64,000 nt of DNA. Origin: Knoellia flava TL1. Lineage in GTDB: Bacteria; Actinomycetota; Actinomycetes; Actinomycetales; Dermatophilaceae. Location of the stretch: positions 1 through 64,000 of the forward strand of contig NZ_AVPI01000013.1 in the NCBI RefSeq assembly GCF_000768675.1, written 5' to 3'. Shown here piece by piece: positions 28,844 through 37,790 of this stretch (position 1 is its first letter; the number at the start of each line of letters is the position of its first letter). Under the pieces are notes generated by a model that saw only the letters and a program-made list of their open reading frames with translations, had not been told where the DNA came from and made no database searches. The translations under genes were made by a program, and so were the position numbers.

Positions 28844-29999
28844 GCGCGAGGACGCACCGGCGCGAGGGGCCGCGCCCGCACGGGACCGCGCCTTCGACGT
28901 CGCCCGCGGCATCGCGATCCTCGCCATCGTCGTCGGTCACGTCCTGCGCGGCCTGACCTCGGCAGACCTCGTGCCGCGCACGTCCCCGGCCGTCCTCGAG
29001 GTCGACGACGCGTTCTACGCGTGGCACCTCACGATCTTCGCCGTGCTGCTCGGCGTCTTCCTTCGACCCGGTGTCGAGAAGCACGGACCGCGCGCCTACA
29101 TCCGGTCCCGGGTCACCCTCTTCGCCTATCTGTATGCCGTGTGGACCGTCCTCTTCGGCGTGACCCGTCGCTTCACCGACGTGGCGGCCCAGGCGGCGGA
29201 GGAGGGTGTCGACGCCGTCGAGCCCGAGGTCGTGGCCGGACGCTGGGACGGGTTCGTCGGCGACCGGCTGCACGCCCTGCTCGTCGCCGACGGGCCGTTA
29301 TGGTGGCTCGGGTTCCTCGTCCTCGTCACGGTCGTGGGTGCGCTGGTGAGGCCGTGGAGCAGCCGCGCGAAGGCGGTCGTGTCGTCGGTCGTCGTCGCCG
29401 TGGGCTCCCTGCTTGCCTGGGGCTGGACCGGTCCGTGGGTGCTCATGGAGGGCCTCGCACTGCTCGCGTTCGTGTGGTTCGGCCTGCTCGCCGGACGCCA
29501 GCGGGTGGCCGCCCTCACCCGCTCCGCGCGCGCACGGTGGGTCGCGCTGGTCGGGATCGGTGCCGGCGCCGCCGCGCTCTGGCTCACGGACCCGATGCCC
29601 CCGACGTCGTGGATGGGTCCGCGCACCCTCTGGGCCTTCGCCTGGGGCGTCCCCACCTCCATCGCGCTCTGCCTCGGCGTCTTCGCCCTGTCGGGCAGCA
29701 TCGGCCGACGGGCGGTCGGGCGGCCGCTGGCGTTCCTCGGCGAGCGCTCGCTCGAGATCTTCCTCGCTCACATCGTCCTCACCGACATGGCCCGCAAGCT
29801 CCTCACGGTCGCCGGCGTCACGGACCTCACCGTCCACATGGTCGTCGGGTCCGTCGCCGGCGTGCTCGGACCGCTCGGCCTGTGGTGGCTCGGTCGACGG
29901 CTGCACGCACCGTGGCTCTTCGTCCTTCCCCACCCCTTGCGTCCGGCACGTCGGGGCCCAGGACGCCAACCTGCCGGACGCAAGCCCGCCCAGAGGTGA
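28821..29999 (+). CDS. Acyltransferase-3-like membrane protein
   Basis: A 392-residue membrane protein. No ATG or GTG is available before the first conserved helix, so TTG 28821, inside the end of fabG, is the best start. RAFDVARGIAILAIVVGHVLRG is the first helix and signature of the acyltransferase-3 / OpgC-like family, with the active-site His in GHVL. About ten helices follow. It likely O-acylates a cell-envelope glycan or lipid. The last 20 residues are encoded by a copy of the intergenic repeat (29937-29984), so the C-terminus is probably not functional sequence. Confidence 0.8.
   Translation: MPEARSTEREDAPARGAAPARDRAFDVARGIAILAIVVGHVLRGLTSADLVPRTSPAVLEVDDAFYAWHLTIFAVLLGVFLRPGVEKHGPRAYIRSRVTLFAYLYAVWTVLFGVTRRFTDVAAQAAEEGVDAVEPEVVAGRWDGFVGDRLHALLVADGPLWWLGFLVLVTVVGALVRPWSSRAKAVVSSVVVAVGSLLAWGWTGPWVLMEGLALLAFVWFGLLAGRQRVAALTRSARARWVALVGIGAGAAALWLTDPMPPTSWMGPRTLWAFAWGVPTSIALCLGVFALSGSIGRRAVGRPLAFLGERSLEIFLAHIVLTDMARKLLTVAGVTDLTVHMVVGSVAGVLGPLGLWWLGRRLHAPWLFVLPHPLRPARRGPGRQPAGRKPAQR
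29937..29984 (+). repeat. Single 48-base palindromic repeat unit inside the 3' end of a gene
   Basis: It begins TTGCGTCCGGCA and ends TGCCGGACGCAAG, so the two ends are inverted copies of 12 bases. The length, 48 bases, is identical to unit 2 of the composite repeats at 9119-9166 and 48713-48760, while the middle has diverged. It lies 12 bases before the acyltransferase stop codon and would fold into a strong hairpin in the mRNA, so it may double as a terminator. Confidence 0.75.
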
Positions 30000-30044
30000 C
30001 TCGGCCGCGGGACGGGGCATGGTGGCATACATGTTCCCAAATTC

Positions 30045-30074
30045 TTGACTGATTGGTTAATTAACCGCTACGTT
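30045..30074 (+). promoter_or_regulatory. arsR promoter with TTAATT operator
   Basis: A -35 TTGACT (30045-30050) and a -10 TACGTT (30069-30074) are spaced by 18 bases, and the ATG follows seven bases after the -10. The 12-base palindrome GGTTAATTAACC (30055-30066) lies between them, with a further TTAATT at 30073-30078. This AT-rich island in G+C-rich DNA is what an autoregulating ArsR-type repressor would bind. Confidence 0.75.
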
Positions 30075-30081
30075 AATTGCT

Positions 30082-30441
30082 ATGGCCGATCCGCTCAGCA
30101 CCACGTTCGCCGCCCTGGCCGACCCGACGAGGCGGGCCATCCTGGCCCGGCTCTCCTCGGGGGACGCCACGGTCGGCGAGCTCGCCGAGCCGTTCGACAT
30201 GTCCCTGCCCGCCATCTCGAAGCATCTCACGGTCCTCGAGAAGGCCGGGCTCGTCACGAAGAGCCGGGATGGGCAGCGGCGCCACTGCCGCATCTCGGTC
30301 GCGCCCCTCGAGGACGCGACGTCGTGGCTCGAGCTCTACCGCACGCACTGGGAGCAGCAGCTCGACCACCTCGGCGACTACCTCGCCACCATCCAGCACC
30401 ACCCCTCGACCGAGGGCACCACCAAGGAGAACCCGTCATGA
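30082..30441 (+). CDS. ArsR-family transcriptional regulator
   Basis: A 119-residue winged-helix protein from ATG 30082. FAALADPTRRAILARLSSG and VGELAEPFDMSLPAISKHLTVLEKAGLV form the HTH. No metal-binding CxC motif is present, so it is not a metal sensor. Its stop overlaps the ATG of an AHSA1 protein by four bases; this ArsR-AHSA1 pairing is common in actinobacteria, where the ligand is usually unknown. Confidence 0.93.
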   Translation: MADPLSTTFAALADPTRRAILARLSSGDATVGELAEPFDMSLPAISKHLTVLEKAGLVTKSRDGQRRHCRISVAPLEDATSWLELYRTHWEQQLDHLGDYLATIQHHPSTEGTTKENPS

Positions 30442-30947
30442 GCACGACTGCCGCCACGGGCGCCCACGAGCGCGCCACCATCACGACCTCCGGCTCCGAG
30501 ATGGTCATCACCCGCACCTTCCCCGCCACCGCCGACCTCGTCTTCGAGGCCATGACCAACCCCGAGCACATCCGCCGGTGGTGGGGCGCCGGCCACGGCG
30601 AGATGACCGTGTGCGAGGTCGACCTGCGCGAGGGTGGCGCCTGGCACTTCGCCCAGCGCGCCGACTCCACCGGCGAGGAGATCTCCTTCTCCGGCCACTA
30701 CCGCTCGATCGACCGGCCCGGGCACATCGTCCACACCGAGCGCTTCGACAACATCGAGAGCCGCTACTCGGTCATCGACACGACCTACACCGAGGAGGAC
30801 GGACGGACGACCCTGCGGGCGGTCATCACCTACGACTCCCCCGAGACGGTGCAGGCCGTCATCGACTCCGGCATGGAGCACGGCCTCCAGAGCAGCTACG
30901 ACGCCATCGACGACGTCCTCGCCGAGCTCACGGGCGAAGCCCGCTGA
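30438..30947 (+). CDS. SRPBCC / AHSA1-domain protein
   Basis: A 169-residue protein from ATG 30438, coupled to the ArsR gene by ATGA. VITRTFPATADLVFEAMTNPEHIRRWWG starts the START-like helix-grip fold and RYSVIDTTYTEEDGRTTL lies in the later strands. The fold makes a hydrophobic cavity for a small ligand. The likely role is to bind or modify a compound whose presence relieves ArsR repression. No catalytic motif is visible. Confidence 0.9.
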   Translation: MSTTAATGAHERATITTSGSEMVITRTFPATADLVFEAMTNPEHIRRWWGAGHGEMTVCEVDLREGGAWHFAQRADSTGEEISFSGHYRSIDRPGHIVHTERFDNIESRYSVIDTTYTEEDGRTTLRAVITYDSPETVQAVIDSGMEHGLQSSYDAIDDVLAELTGEAR

Positions 30948-31002
30948 GGACCAGTCGAGAGGACCGCGCGGCCACATCGCCGAGTCCGGCCATTCTCGGC
31001 AG

Positions 31003-31977
31003 GTGCACGCGAGACCCCTTCCCGACGAGCTCGCGGCCGGACCGTTCAGCACGGCCCGAGCCCGCGACCTCGGCGTTCCCACCACGCGTTTGCGCCGCGC
31101 AGGTCTGGCCCATCCCACCCGAGGTGTCCACGTGGTCGAGGCACCCGTCACCCTGGCGGAACGTGCTGCGGCCTTCGCCGTGGGTATGCCGTCCGCCCGT
31201 GCCTTCTCCCACCTCACGGCTGCCCGCCTCTTGGGTCTACCGCTGCCGAGCGGACTGGCGCACGAGGCCGACACGGGTCCTCTCCACGTGATGGCCTGCA
31301 CCGACGACGGACAGGTTCGGAGAGAAGGGTGCGTCGGTCATCGAGGACTCGAGATCCGGGCCACCACCCTTCTCGACGGGGTTCGGGTCGTCGACCCCGC
31401 GCACACGTGGGTCGACGTCGGGGAGCTTCGACGCGGACGACTGACGGTCGACGACCTCGTCGTCCTGGGCGACGCTGCGGTCGCCCGGATCGACAACGCC
31501 TCAGGCCAGCAGGTCCGCTCCGGGGCGCACACCTCGGCAGGGACCCGGGCTCTGCACACGGCCCTGCACGGTCGAGTGCGGCCGCGCGGCAAGGTCATGC
31601 TGGCGCAGGCACTGGAGACCGTCCGGCCTCGGGTTCGTTCGCCGATGGAGACGAGGGCCCGGCTCATGTTCGTCCACGCCGGGTTCCCCGAGCCGGAGGT
31701 GGGCGGAGTCATCGTGGATGACGCCGGTGAGTTCCTCGCGGAGGGAGACCTCGTCTGGAGGTCCGAGCGGGTGGTCGCCGAGTACCAGGGCGCCCACCAC
31801 GCCGAGATCGCGCGCCGAAGCGCGGATACCGGCCGGCGTCACCTCCTTGAGGGTCACGGGTGGCGGGTGCGGGAGCTCTTCGCAGAGGACGTCTACCGCG
31901 CGCCTCGACGCAGGAACACCCTCGAGGTTGTGGCCGTCATGCTCGGCCTCGACCTGGCCACGCTGTTCATCACCTGA
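31003..31977 (+). CDS. AbiEi-type winged-helix plus DUF559-like endonuclease-fold protein
   Basis: A 324-residue protein from GTG 31003, six bases after a CATTCT box. The first 60 residues (ELAAGPFSTARARDLGVPTTRLRRAGL) look like the N-terminal winged helix of AbiEi antitoxins. The last 100 residues (AEYQGAHHAEIARRSADTGR, then HLLEGHGWRVREL) resemble DUF559, a Vsr/restriction-endonuclease-like fold. Such stand-alone proteins are frequent in actinobacteria and no toxin gene (AbiEii) is beside it. Function is not known; a role in defence is possible but not shown. Confidence 0.7.
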   Translation: MHARPLPDELAAGPFSTARARDLGVPTTRLRRAGLAHPTRGVHVVEAPVTLAERAAAFAVGMPSARAFSHLTAARLLGLPLPSGLAHEADTGPLHVMACTDDGQVRREGCVGHRGLEIRATTLLDGVRVVDPAHTWVDVGELRRGRLTVDDLVVLGDAAVARIDNASGQQVRSGAHTSAGTRALHTALHGRVRPRGKVMLAQALETVRPRVRSPMETRARLMFVHAGFPEPEVGGVIVDDAGEFLAEGDLVWRSERVVAEYQGAHHAEIARRSADTGRRHLLEGHGWRVRELFAEDVYRAPRRRNTLEVVAVMLGLDLATLFIT

Positions 31978-31986
31978 CCACAAGCA

Positions 31987-32048
31987 GTCGAGAGGAGAGA
32001 ACACGCCGCATGCCGGACGGCATACGCGGCGTGTTCTCTCCTCTCGAC
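31987..32048. terminator. Long perfect hairpin, two-way terminator
   Basis: The arms 31987-32009 and 32026-32048 are perfect 23-base inverted repeats. The loop (32010-32025) contains a further 5-base stem ATGCC/GGCAT and one copy of the CGGCATAC word, so the structure is close to 28 base pairs with a two-base bulge. It lies between convergent genes and would work for both. The stem is far longer than those behind the tRNA genes in this window. Confidence 0.85.
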
Positions 32049-32072
32049 GGGCTGGGAGCGGGGGCCGAACGC

Positions 32073-33224
32073 TCAGAGGCCGAGGTCGCGGCCGATGAGC
32101 TCCTTCATGATCTCGTTCGAGCCGGCCCAGATCTTCGTGACGCGAGCGTCGCGCCAGGCGCGGGCCACGCGGTACTCGTTCATGAAGCCGTAGCCGCCGT
32201 GGAGCTGGACGCATTCGTCGAGGACGTCGTTCTGGACCTGTGCGCTCCACCACTTCGCCTTGGCGGCGTCGACGGCCGAGAGCTTGTGCTCGGCGTGGGC
32301 CGCGACGCAGTCGTCGACGTAGGCCTCGGCGACCTCGATCGCGGTGACGAGCTCGGCGATCTTGAACTTGTTGTGCTGGAACGCGCCGATCGGCTGGCCG
32401 AAGGCCTTGCGCTCCTTGGCGTAGGCGATGGTCTCCTCGAGGATCGCCTTGGCGTGCGCGACGTTGGAGACGGCGGCGCCGACGCGCTCCTGCGGCAGGC
32501 GCTGCATCATCGCGACGAAGCCCATGCCCTCCTCGCCGATGAGGTTCTCGGCGGGGACGCGGACGTCCTCGAAGAAGAGCTCCGCGGTGTCGGACTCCTC
32601 CTGGCCGACCTTGTCGAGCTTGCGGCCGCGGGTGAAGCCCTCCATGCCGTCCTCGACCATGAGCAGCGAGATGCCCTTGGCGCCCTTGCTCGGGTCGGTG
32701 CGGGCGGCGACGATGACGAGGTCGGCCTGGTAGCCGTTGGTGATGAAGGTCTTGGAGCCGTTGAGGATCCAGCCGTCGCCGTCCTCGGCGCGGACCGCGG
32801 TCGTCTTGAGCGCGGCGAGGTCGGAGCCACCGCCCGGCTCGGTCATCGCGATGGCGCAGATCTTCTCGCCGGCGGCCATCGGCGGGAGCCAGCGCTGCTT
32901 CTGCTCCTCGGTGCCGAGGTCGACGATGTAGGGCGGGCAGACATCGCTGTGGATGCCGAAGCACGACGAGGTCGCGGCGTTGAAGCCGGAGATCACCTCT
33001 GCCGAGATGGCGTTGAAGCGGTAGTCGCCGGCGCCTGCGCCACCGAACTCCTCGGGGATGTCGAGGCCGAGGAGGCCCTGCTTGCCCGCCTCGAGCCAGA
33101 TGTCGCGGTCGATGCTCTTGGCCTCGAGCATCTGCTCGGTACGCGGCTTGAGGGTGCGGTCGACGAACTCCTGGACCGACTCGCGGAAGGCGAGGTGGTC
33201 GTCGTCGTAGAGGTTGCGGGGCAT
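32073..33224 (-). CDS. Acyl-CoA dehydrogenase
   Basis: A 383-residue flavoprotein from ATG 33224 with AGGAG upstream. It oxidises acyl-CoA to 2-enoyl-CoA. CAIAMTEPGGGSDLAALKTTA and the FAD-binding segment QLHGGYGFMNEYRVARAWRDARV are signatures; the expected catalytic Glu is near IWAGSNEIMKELIG. It is divergent from a TetR regulator with a shared operator, so it is probably induced by fatty acid or a related acyl-CoA. Length is standard. Confidence 0.94.
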   Translation of the reverse strand: MPRNLYDDDHLAFRESVQEFVDRTLKPRTEQMLEAKSIDRDIWLEAGKQGLLGLDIPEEFGGAGAGDYRFNAISAEVISGFNAATSSCFGIHSDVCPPYIVDLGTEEQKQRWLPPMAAGEKICAIAMTEPGGGSDLAALKTTAVRAEDGDGWILNGSKTFITNGYQADLVIVAARTDPSKGAKGISLLMVEDGMEGFTRGRKLDKVGQEESDTAELFFEDVRVPAENLIGEEGMGFVAMMQRLPQERVGAAVSNVAHAKAILEETIAYAKERKAFGQPIGAFQHNKFKIAELVTAIEVAEAYVDDCVAAHAEHKLSAVDAAKAKWWSAQVQNDVLDECVQLHGGYGFMNEYRVARAWRDARVTKIWAGSNEIMKELIGRDLGL

Positions 33225-33250
33225 GGCTCTCCTCAGCAGGAACACGATTG

Positions 33251-33268
33251 ACTAAGCGCTTGCTTAGT
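33251..33268. promoter_or_regulatory. TetR operator between the acyl-CoA dehydrogenase and its regulator
   Basis: An 18-base palindrome with perfect 7-base arms, ACTAAGC (33251-33257) and GCTTAGT (33262-33268), separated by GCTT. This layout resembles operators of TetR-type fatty-acid regulators. It overlaps a possible -35 box TTGCTT (33260-33265) of the tetR gene, with CATGCT (33284-33289) as the -10 and the ATG six bases later. Confidence 0.8.
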
Positions 33269-33295
33269 TTCACGCGCGTCAGGCATGCTGTCAAC

Positions 33296-33937
33296 ATGTC
33301 GGCCACCACAGGCGCTCCACTGTCGGAGCAGAGCATCCTCGCTACCCTTGAGGACTCGGGCGACACCGCGGGCGCCACGGCCGTGCGGCTCATGATGGCC
33401 GCGGCCGACGCCTTCGCCGACAAGGGCTTCCACGCGACGACTACCCGCGACATCGCCTCCCGGGCGGGTCTCTCGCCCGCTGGTGTCTACGTGCACTTCA
33501 CGTCCAAGGAGGACCTGCTCTTCGAGCTGAGCCGCCGCGGTCACCGCACCGCCCGAGACCAGCTCGTCGCCGCCGCCAGCGCGGCCGACTCCCCGACCGA
33601 CGCACTGCGCTCGATCATCGGCGGCTTCTCGAAGTGGCACGCCGAGCACCACCAGCTCGGCCGCATCGTCCAGTACGAGTTCCGCCACCTCACCCCCGAG
33701 CACCGCGAGACCGTTCTTTCGCTGCGTCGCGAGATCGACAAGGTCGTGCGCGGTGTGCTCTCCGACGGCGTGACGTCGGGCGAGTTCGAGGTCGACGACA
33801 TCCCGAGCACCGCGCTCGCCCTGCTGTCGATGGCCGTCGACGTCGCACGCTGGTACTCCCCCGAAATCCGGCGCACGCCGGACGACATCGCCCGCACCAA
33901 CGGGGACCTCGCAGTGAGGCTCGTCGCACGCCGCTAG
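33296..33937 (+). CDS. TetR-family transcriptional regulator
   Basis: A 213-residue protein from ATG 33296. The HTH is AADAFADKGFHATTTRDIASRAGLSPAGVYVHFTSKEDLLFEL (about residues 37-80). The ligand domain that follows has the helix EHHQLGRIVQYEFRHLTPEHRE, typical of regulators of fatty-acid degradation. It probably represses its own gene and the divergent dehydrogenase until an acyl-CoA binds. Confidence 0.92.
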   Translation: MSATTGAPLSEQSILATLEDSGDTAGATAVRLMMAAADAFADKGFHATTTRDIASRAGLSPAGVYVHFTSKEDLLFELSRRGHRTARDQLVAAASAADSPTDALRSIIGGFSKWHAEHHQLGRIVQYEFRHLTPEHRETVLSLRREIDKVVRGVLSDGVTSGEFEVDDIPSTALALLSMAVDVARWYSPEIRRTPDDIARTNGDLAVRLVARR

Positions 33938-33948
33938 GCTTCCCGACC

Positions 33949-34689
33949 ATGACCGACGCCGGAGGACACGGGGGCTCCCCGTCGATCGCACAGCCCGACT
34001 ACTGGTGGTACCTCGCGCGCACCGACCTGCTCCACGCCGCGCTGAGCACCTATGCCGAAGGCCGGACGACAGTGCTCGACATCGGCAGCGCCGACGGGCC
34101 GAGCGCGGGCTGGCTGCACGACGGCACCCGCCACCTCGCCTCGCTCGACATCGACCCGCGCGGGCTCGGGCGCAACGGCGTGTGCGGGTCGGCGCTCTCG
34201 CTCCCGTTCGCCGACAGCAGCTTCGACATGGTGTCGGCCTTCGACGTCATCGAGCACTGCGACCCCGAGGCCGACGCCCTCGCCGAGGTGGCACGGGTCC
34301 TCCAGCCGGGCGGCACGTTCCTCATGGCAGTGCCGGCCTACCAGTGGGCGTGGACCGACTTCGACGTCGCCAACGGCCACTTTCGCCGCTACACGAAGCG
34401 CCAGGCCGTGTCCGCCCTCGAGCGCGCGGGCTTCCGGGTCGAGCGCGCGACCTACGGCTTCACGTCTGTCTTCCCCGGCTTCCTCGCGGAGCGGCTCGCC
34501 CGCCTGCTCAAGGAGCGCAAGCACACGAGCGCGGTCGACGTCGTCGAGGTGCCCCGGGTGCCGCGAGCGCTGCACCACGCCCTCCTGGCCGCGACGAAGG
34601 TCGATGAATCCCTCCTCCGCCGCCGTGTGGACCTGCCCTTCGGCAGCTCTGTCTTCGTCGCGGCGACGAAGGTCGGCGGCCCCGCCTGA
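33949..34689 (+). CDS. SAM-dependent methyltransferase (class I)
   Basis: A 246-residue protein from ATG 33949, eight bases after a TAGGCT box. VLDIGSADGPSAGWLH is motif I, LASLDIDP is the acidic strand-2 end, and SFDMVSAFDVIEHCDPEADALAEVARVLQPGGTFLMAVPAY is the post-motif region common to methyltransferase-11-type enzymes. Similar proteins methylate quinone, glycolipid or polyketide precursors; the substrate cannot be told. It follows the TetR stop by 11 bases. Confidence 0.9.
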   Translation: MTDAGGHGGSPSIAQPDYWWYLARTDLLHAALSTYAEGRTTVLDIGSADGPSAGWLHDGTRHLASLDIDPRGLGRNGVCGSALSLPFADSSFDMVSAFDVIEHCDPEADALAEVARVLQPGGTFLMAVPAYQWAWTDFDVANGHFRRYTKRQAVSALERAGFRVERATYGFTSVFPGFLAERLARLLKERKHTSAVDVVEVPRVPRALHHALLAATKVDESLLRRRVDLPFGSSVFVAATKVGGPA

Positions 34690-34737
34690 CCCCGCCCACC
34701 GCACATGCCGCGGTCGGCGACACCGCACAATGACGCC

Positions 34738-35322
34738 GTGCGCATCTTCGCCGCGGTCGTGCCGCCCCCGGACGCCCACGCCGACCTCGAACGCTTCGTC
34801 GAGCCCCGGCGCGACGTCCAGTCCGACCTGCGCTGGACGCCGTCCCACCTGTGGCACGTGACGCTGGCGTTCATGGGTGACGTGTCGGCCCACCTGCTCG
34901 ACGACATCGCCGAGGAGGTCGCTCGGGTGGCGGCGGAGCACGAGCCGATCCCGTTGCGGCTCAGCGGCGCCGGCACGTTCCCCGACCCCAGCCAGGCCCG
35001 GGTCGTCTGGATGGACGTCCGCTCCGACTCCCCCACCGGTCTCGTCGGGCTGGAGTCGCTCGCGCTCGGCGTGCGTCGTGCATGCAGCCGCATCGGGGCC
35101 TCACCGGCCGGCGGCGCCTACCGCCCGCACCTCACCCTCGCGCGCGTGCGCCGCCCCTTCGAGGCGACCCACTGGCTGCGCGTCATGGATGCGTATGCCG
35201 GCCCGTCCTGGACCGCCGACGAGGTCACCCTCTTCGTCTCCCACCGGGGAGAGGGAAGGGGCAGACCGCACTACGAAGCCGTGGCGGTCTGCCCCTTGGG
35301 CGCGGACGTCAGCCGCGCGTGA
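34738..35322 (+). CDS. thpR: RNA 2',3'-cyclic phosphodiesterase
   Basis: A 194-residue 2H-family protein from GTG 34738, six bases after a CACAAT box. The two HxTx motifs are HVTLAFMG and HLTLARVR, the pair that defines the active site. It hydrolyses 2',3'-cyclic phosphates on RNA ends and was earlier called 2'-5' RNA ligase. A 14-base-pair hairpin lies in its last 70 bases. It is convergent with ettA, with 27 bases between the stops. Confidence 0.92.
   Translation: MRIFAAVVPPPDAHADLERFVEPRRDVQSDLRWTPSHLWHVTLAFMGDVSAHLLDDIAEEVARVAAEHEPIPLRLSGAGTFPDPSQARVVWMDVRSDSPTGLVGLESLALGVRRACSRIGASPAGGAYRPHLTLARVRRPFEATHWLRVMDAYAGPSWTADEVTLFVSHRGEGRGRPHYEAVAVCPLGADVSRA
35256..35297 (-). terminator. Hairpin inside thpR, likely terminator of ettA
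   Basis: Arms 35256-35269 (AAGGGGCAGACCGC) and 35284-35297 are perfect 14-base inverted repeats with a 14-base loop. They lie inside the thpR coding sequence, 53 bases beyond the ettA stop, and could stop minus-strand transcription from ettA. On the plus strand the same hairpin would sit 25 bases before the thpR stop. Confidence 0.6.
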
Positions 35323-35349
35323 GCCCTGTGGAGCCCTGCGTGCCGACGC

Positions 35350-37032
<1,683 letters not shown>

Positions 37033-37091
37033 GGGGCAAGGCTAACGACTGCCCGCCCCATCCCCGAATCGGTTGTGCCCCTTGGCCCCCC

Positions 37092-37631
37092 TCAGGCCGC
37101 GGGCTCCTCGACCAGCGGGCCGGTCGACGCGTCGGTGGGTCGCTCGGCCAGGAGGTAGTCGTCGCGCTGTGGGTCGCCGAAGCTCCCGCTGCCGTCCGAC
37201 TGGCCCTCCGCGGGCCCCTCGCCGTCGAAGGCGTCGTCCATGCGGTCGCCCGTGCCGTACGACGGCTTGACGACCTTCTCGTAGACCGCCTGCCCCCAGC
37301 TGAGGTCGTGGCCGGCGCCGCTCGCATCGATGTTGACCGACGTGCCGTAGGACTTGTCGTCGCGCTGGTACTCACGCACGCGAAGACGTCCGTGGACGAT
37401 GACCGGCTCGCCACGGCGGAACGACTTGACGAGGTTGGCGCCGAGGTTGCGGAACGCGTAGACGGTGAAGAAGGCGGTGTCGCCGTCCTCGTAGGCGCCG
37501 GGCTGACCCTGAACGGGCCGCCGGGGCGTCGAGGCGATGCGGAACCGGGCATAGGGCTGGCCGCTCTTGCCCACGCAGATCTCGGGGTCGGCGACGAGGC
37601 GTCCGTGGACGGTGACGGTGGTGTCCTGCAT
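37092..37631 (-). CDS. ssb: Single-stranded DNA-binding protein paralogue
   Basis: A 179-residue protein from ATG 37631 with AAGGGG upstream. MQDTTVTVHGRLVADPEICVGKSGQPYARFRIAST starts the OB fold, and FFTVYAFRNLGANLVKSFRRGEPVIVHGRLRVREYQ is the DNA-binding core. The tail ends LVEEPAA and lacks the conserved DDxPF-type tip that recruits partner proteins, so this is likely the accessory SsbB-type protein and not the essential SSB. The gene for a full SSB normally lies beside rpsF, which is not here. Confidence 0.9.
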   Translation of the reverse strand: MQDTTVTVHGRLVADPEICVGKSGQPYARFRIASTPRRPVQGQPGAYEDGDTAFFTVYAFRNLGANLVKSFRRGEPVIVHGRLRVREYQRDDKSYGTSVNIDASGAGHDLSWGQAVYEKVVKPSYGTGDRMDDAFDGEGPAEGQSDGSGSFGDPQRDDYLLAERPTDASTGPLVEEPAA

Positions 37632-37790
37632 GGGTGGTCCCCTTCTGGTCGGGCTCTGCTCGTGCGGCGGAGCACTGCGACCAGCCTCAGCGGGTCGCCC
37701 GACGTCGGCAACGCCCGCCAGACGTCGTTGTGGACGACGGCGTCCTCACGGCGACCCTGTGGACGGCGGGTCGTGCTCGGGAGCGGTCCG
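37632..37790 (-). other. Intergenic region between the YfjP-like GTPase and ssb
   Basis: A 159-base gap read in the minus direction. It holds a two-part hairpin: CTGGTCG (37645-37651) pairs with CGACCAG (37678-37684), and GCTC/GAGC pairs inside it. This sits directly upstream of the ssb ribosome site, so it may be a terminator of the GTPase operon or a leader structure for ssb. I see no gene. Confidence 0.35.

Noticed and set aside
31003-31977. Type IV AbiEi/AbiEii toxin-antitoxin system
   Set aside because: Only an AbiEi-like domain is present; the next gene is an unrelated acyl-CoA dehydrogenase on the other strand, so there is no toxin.
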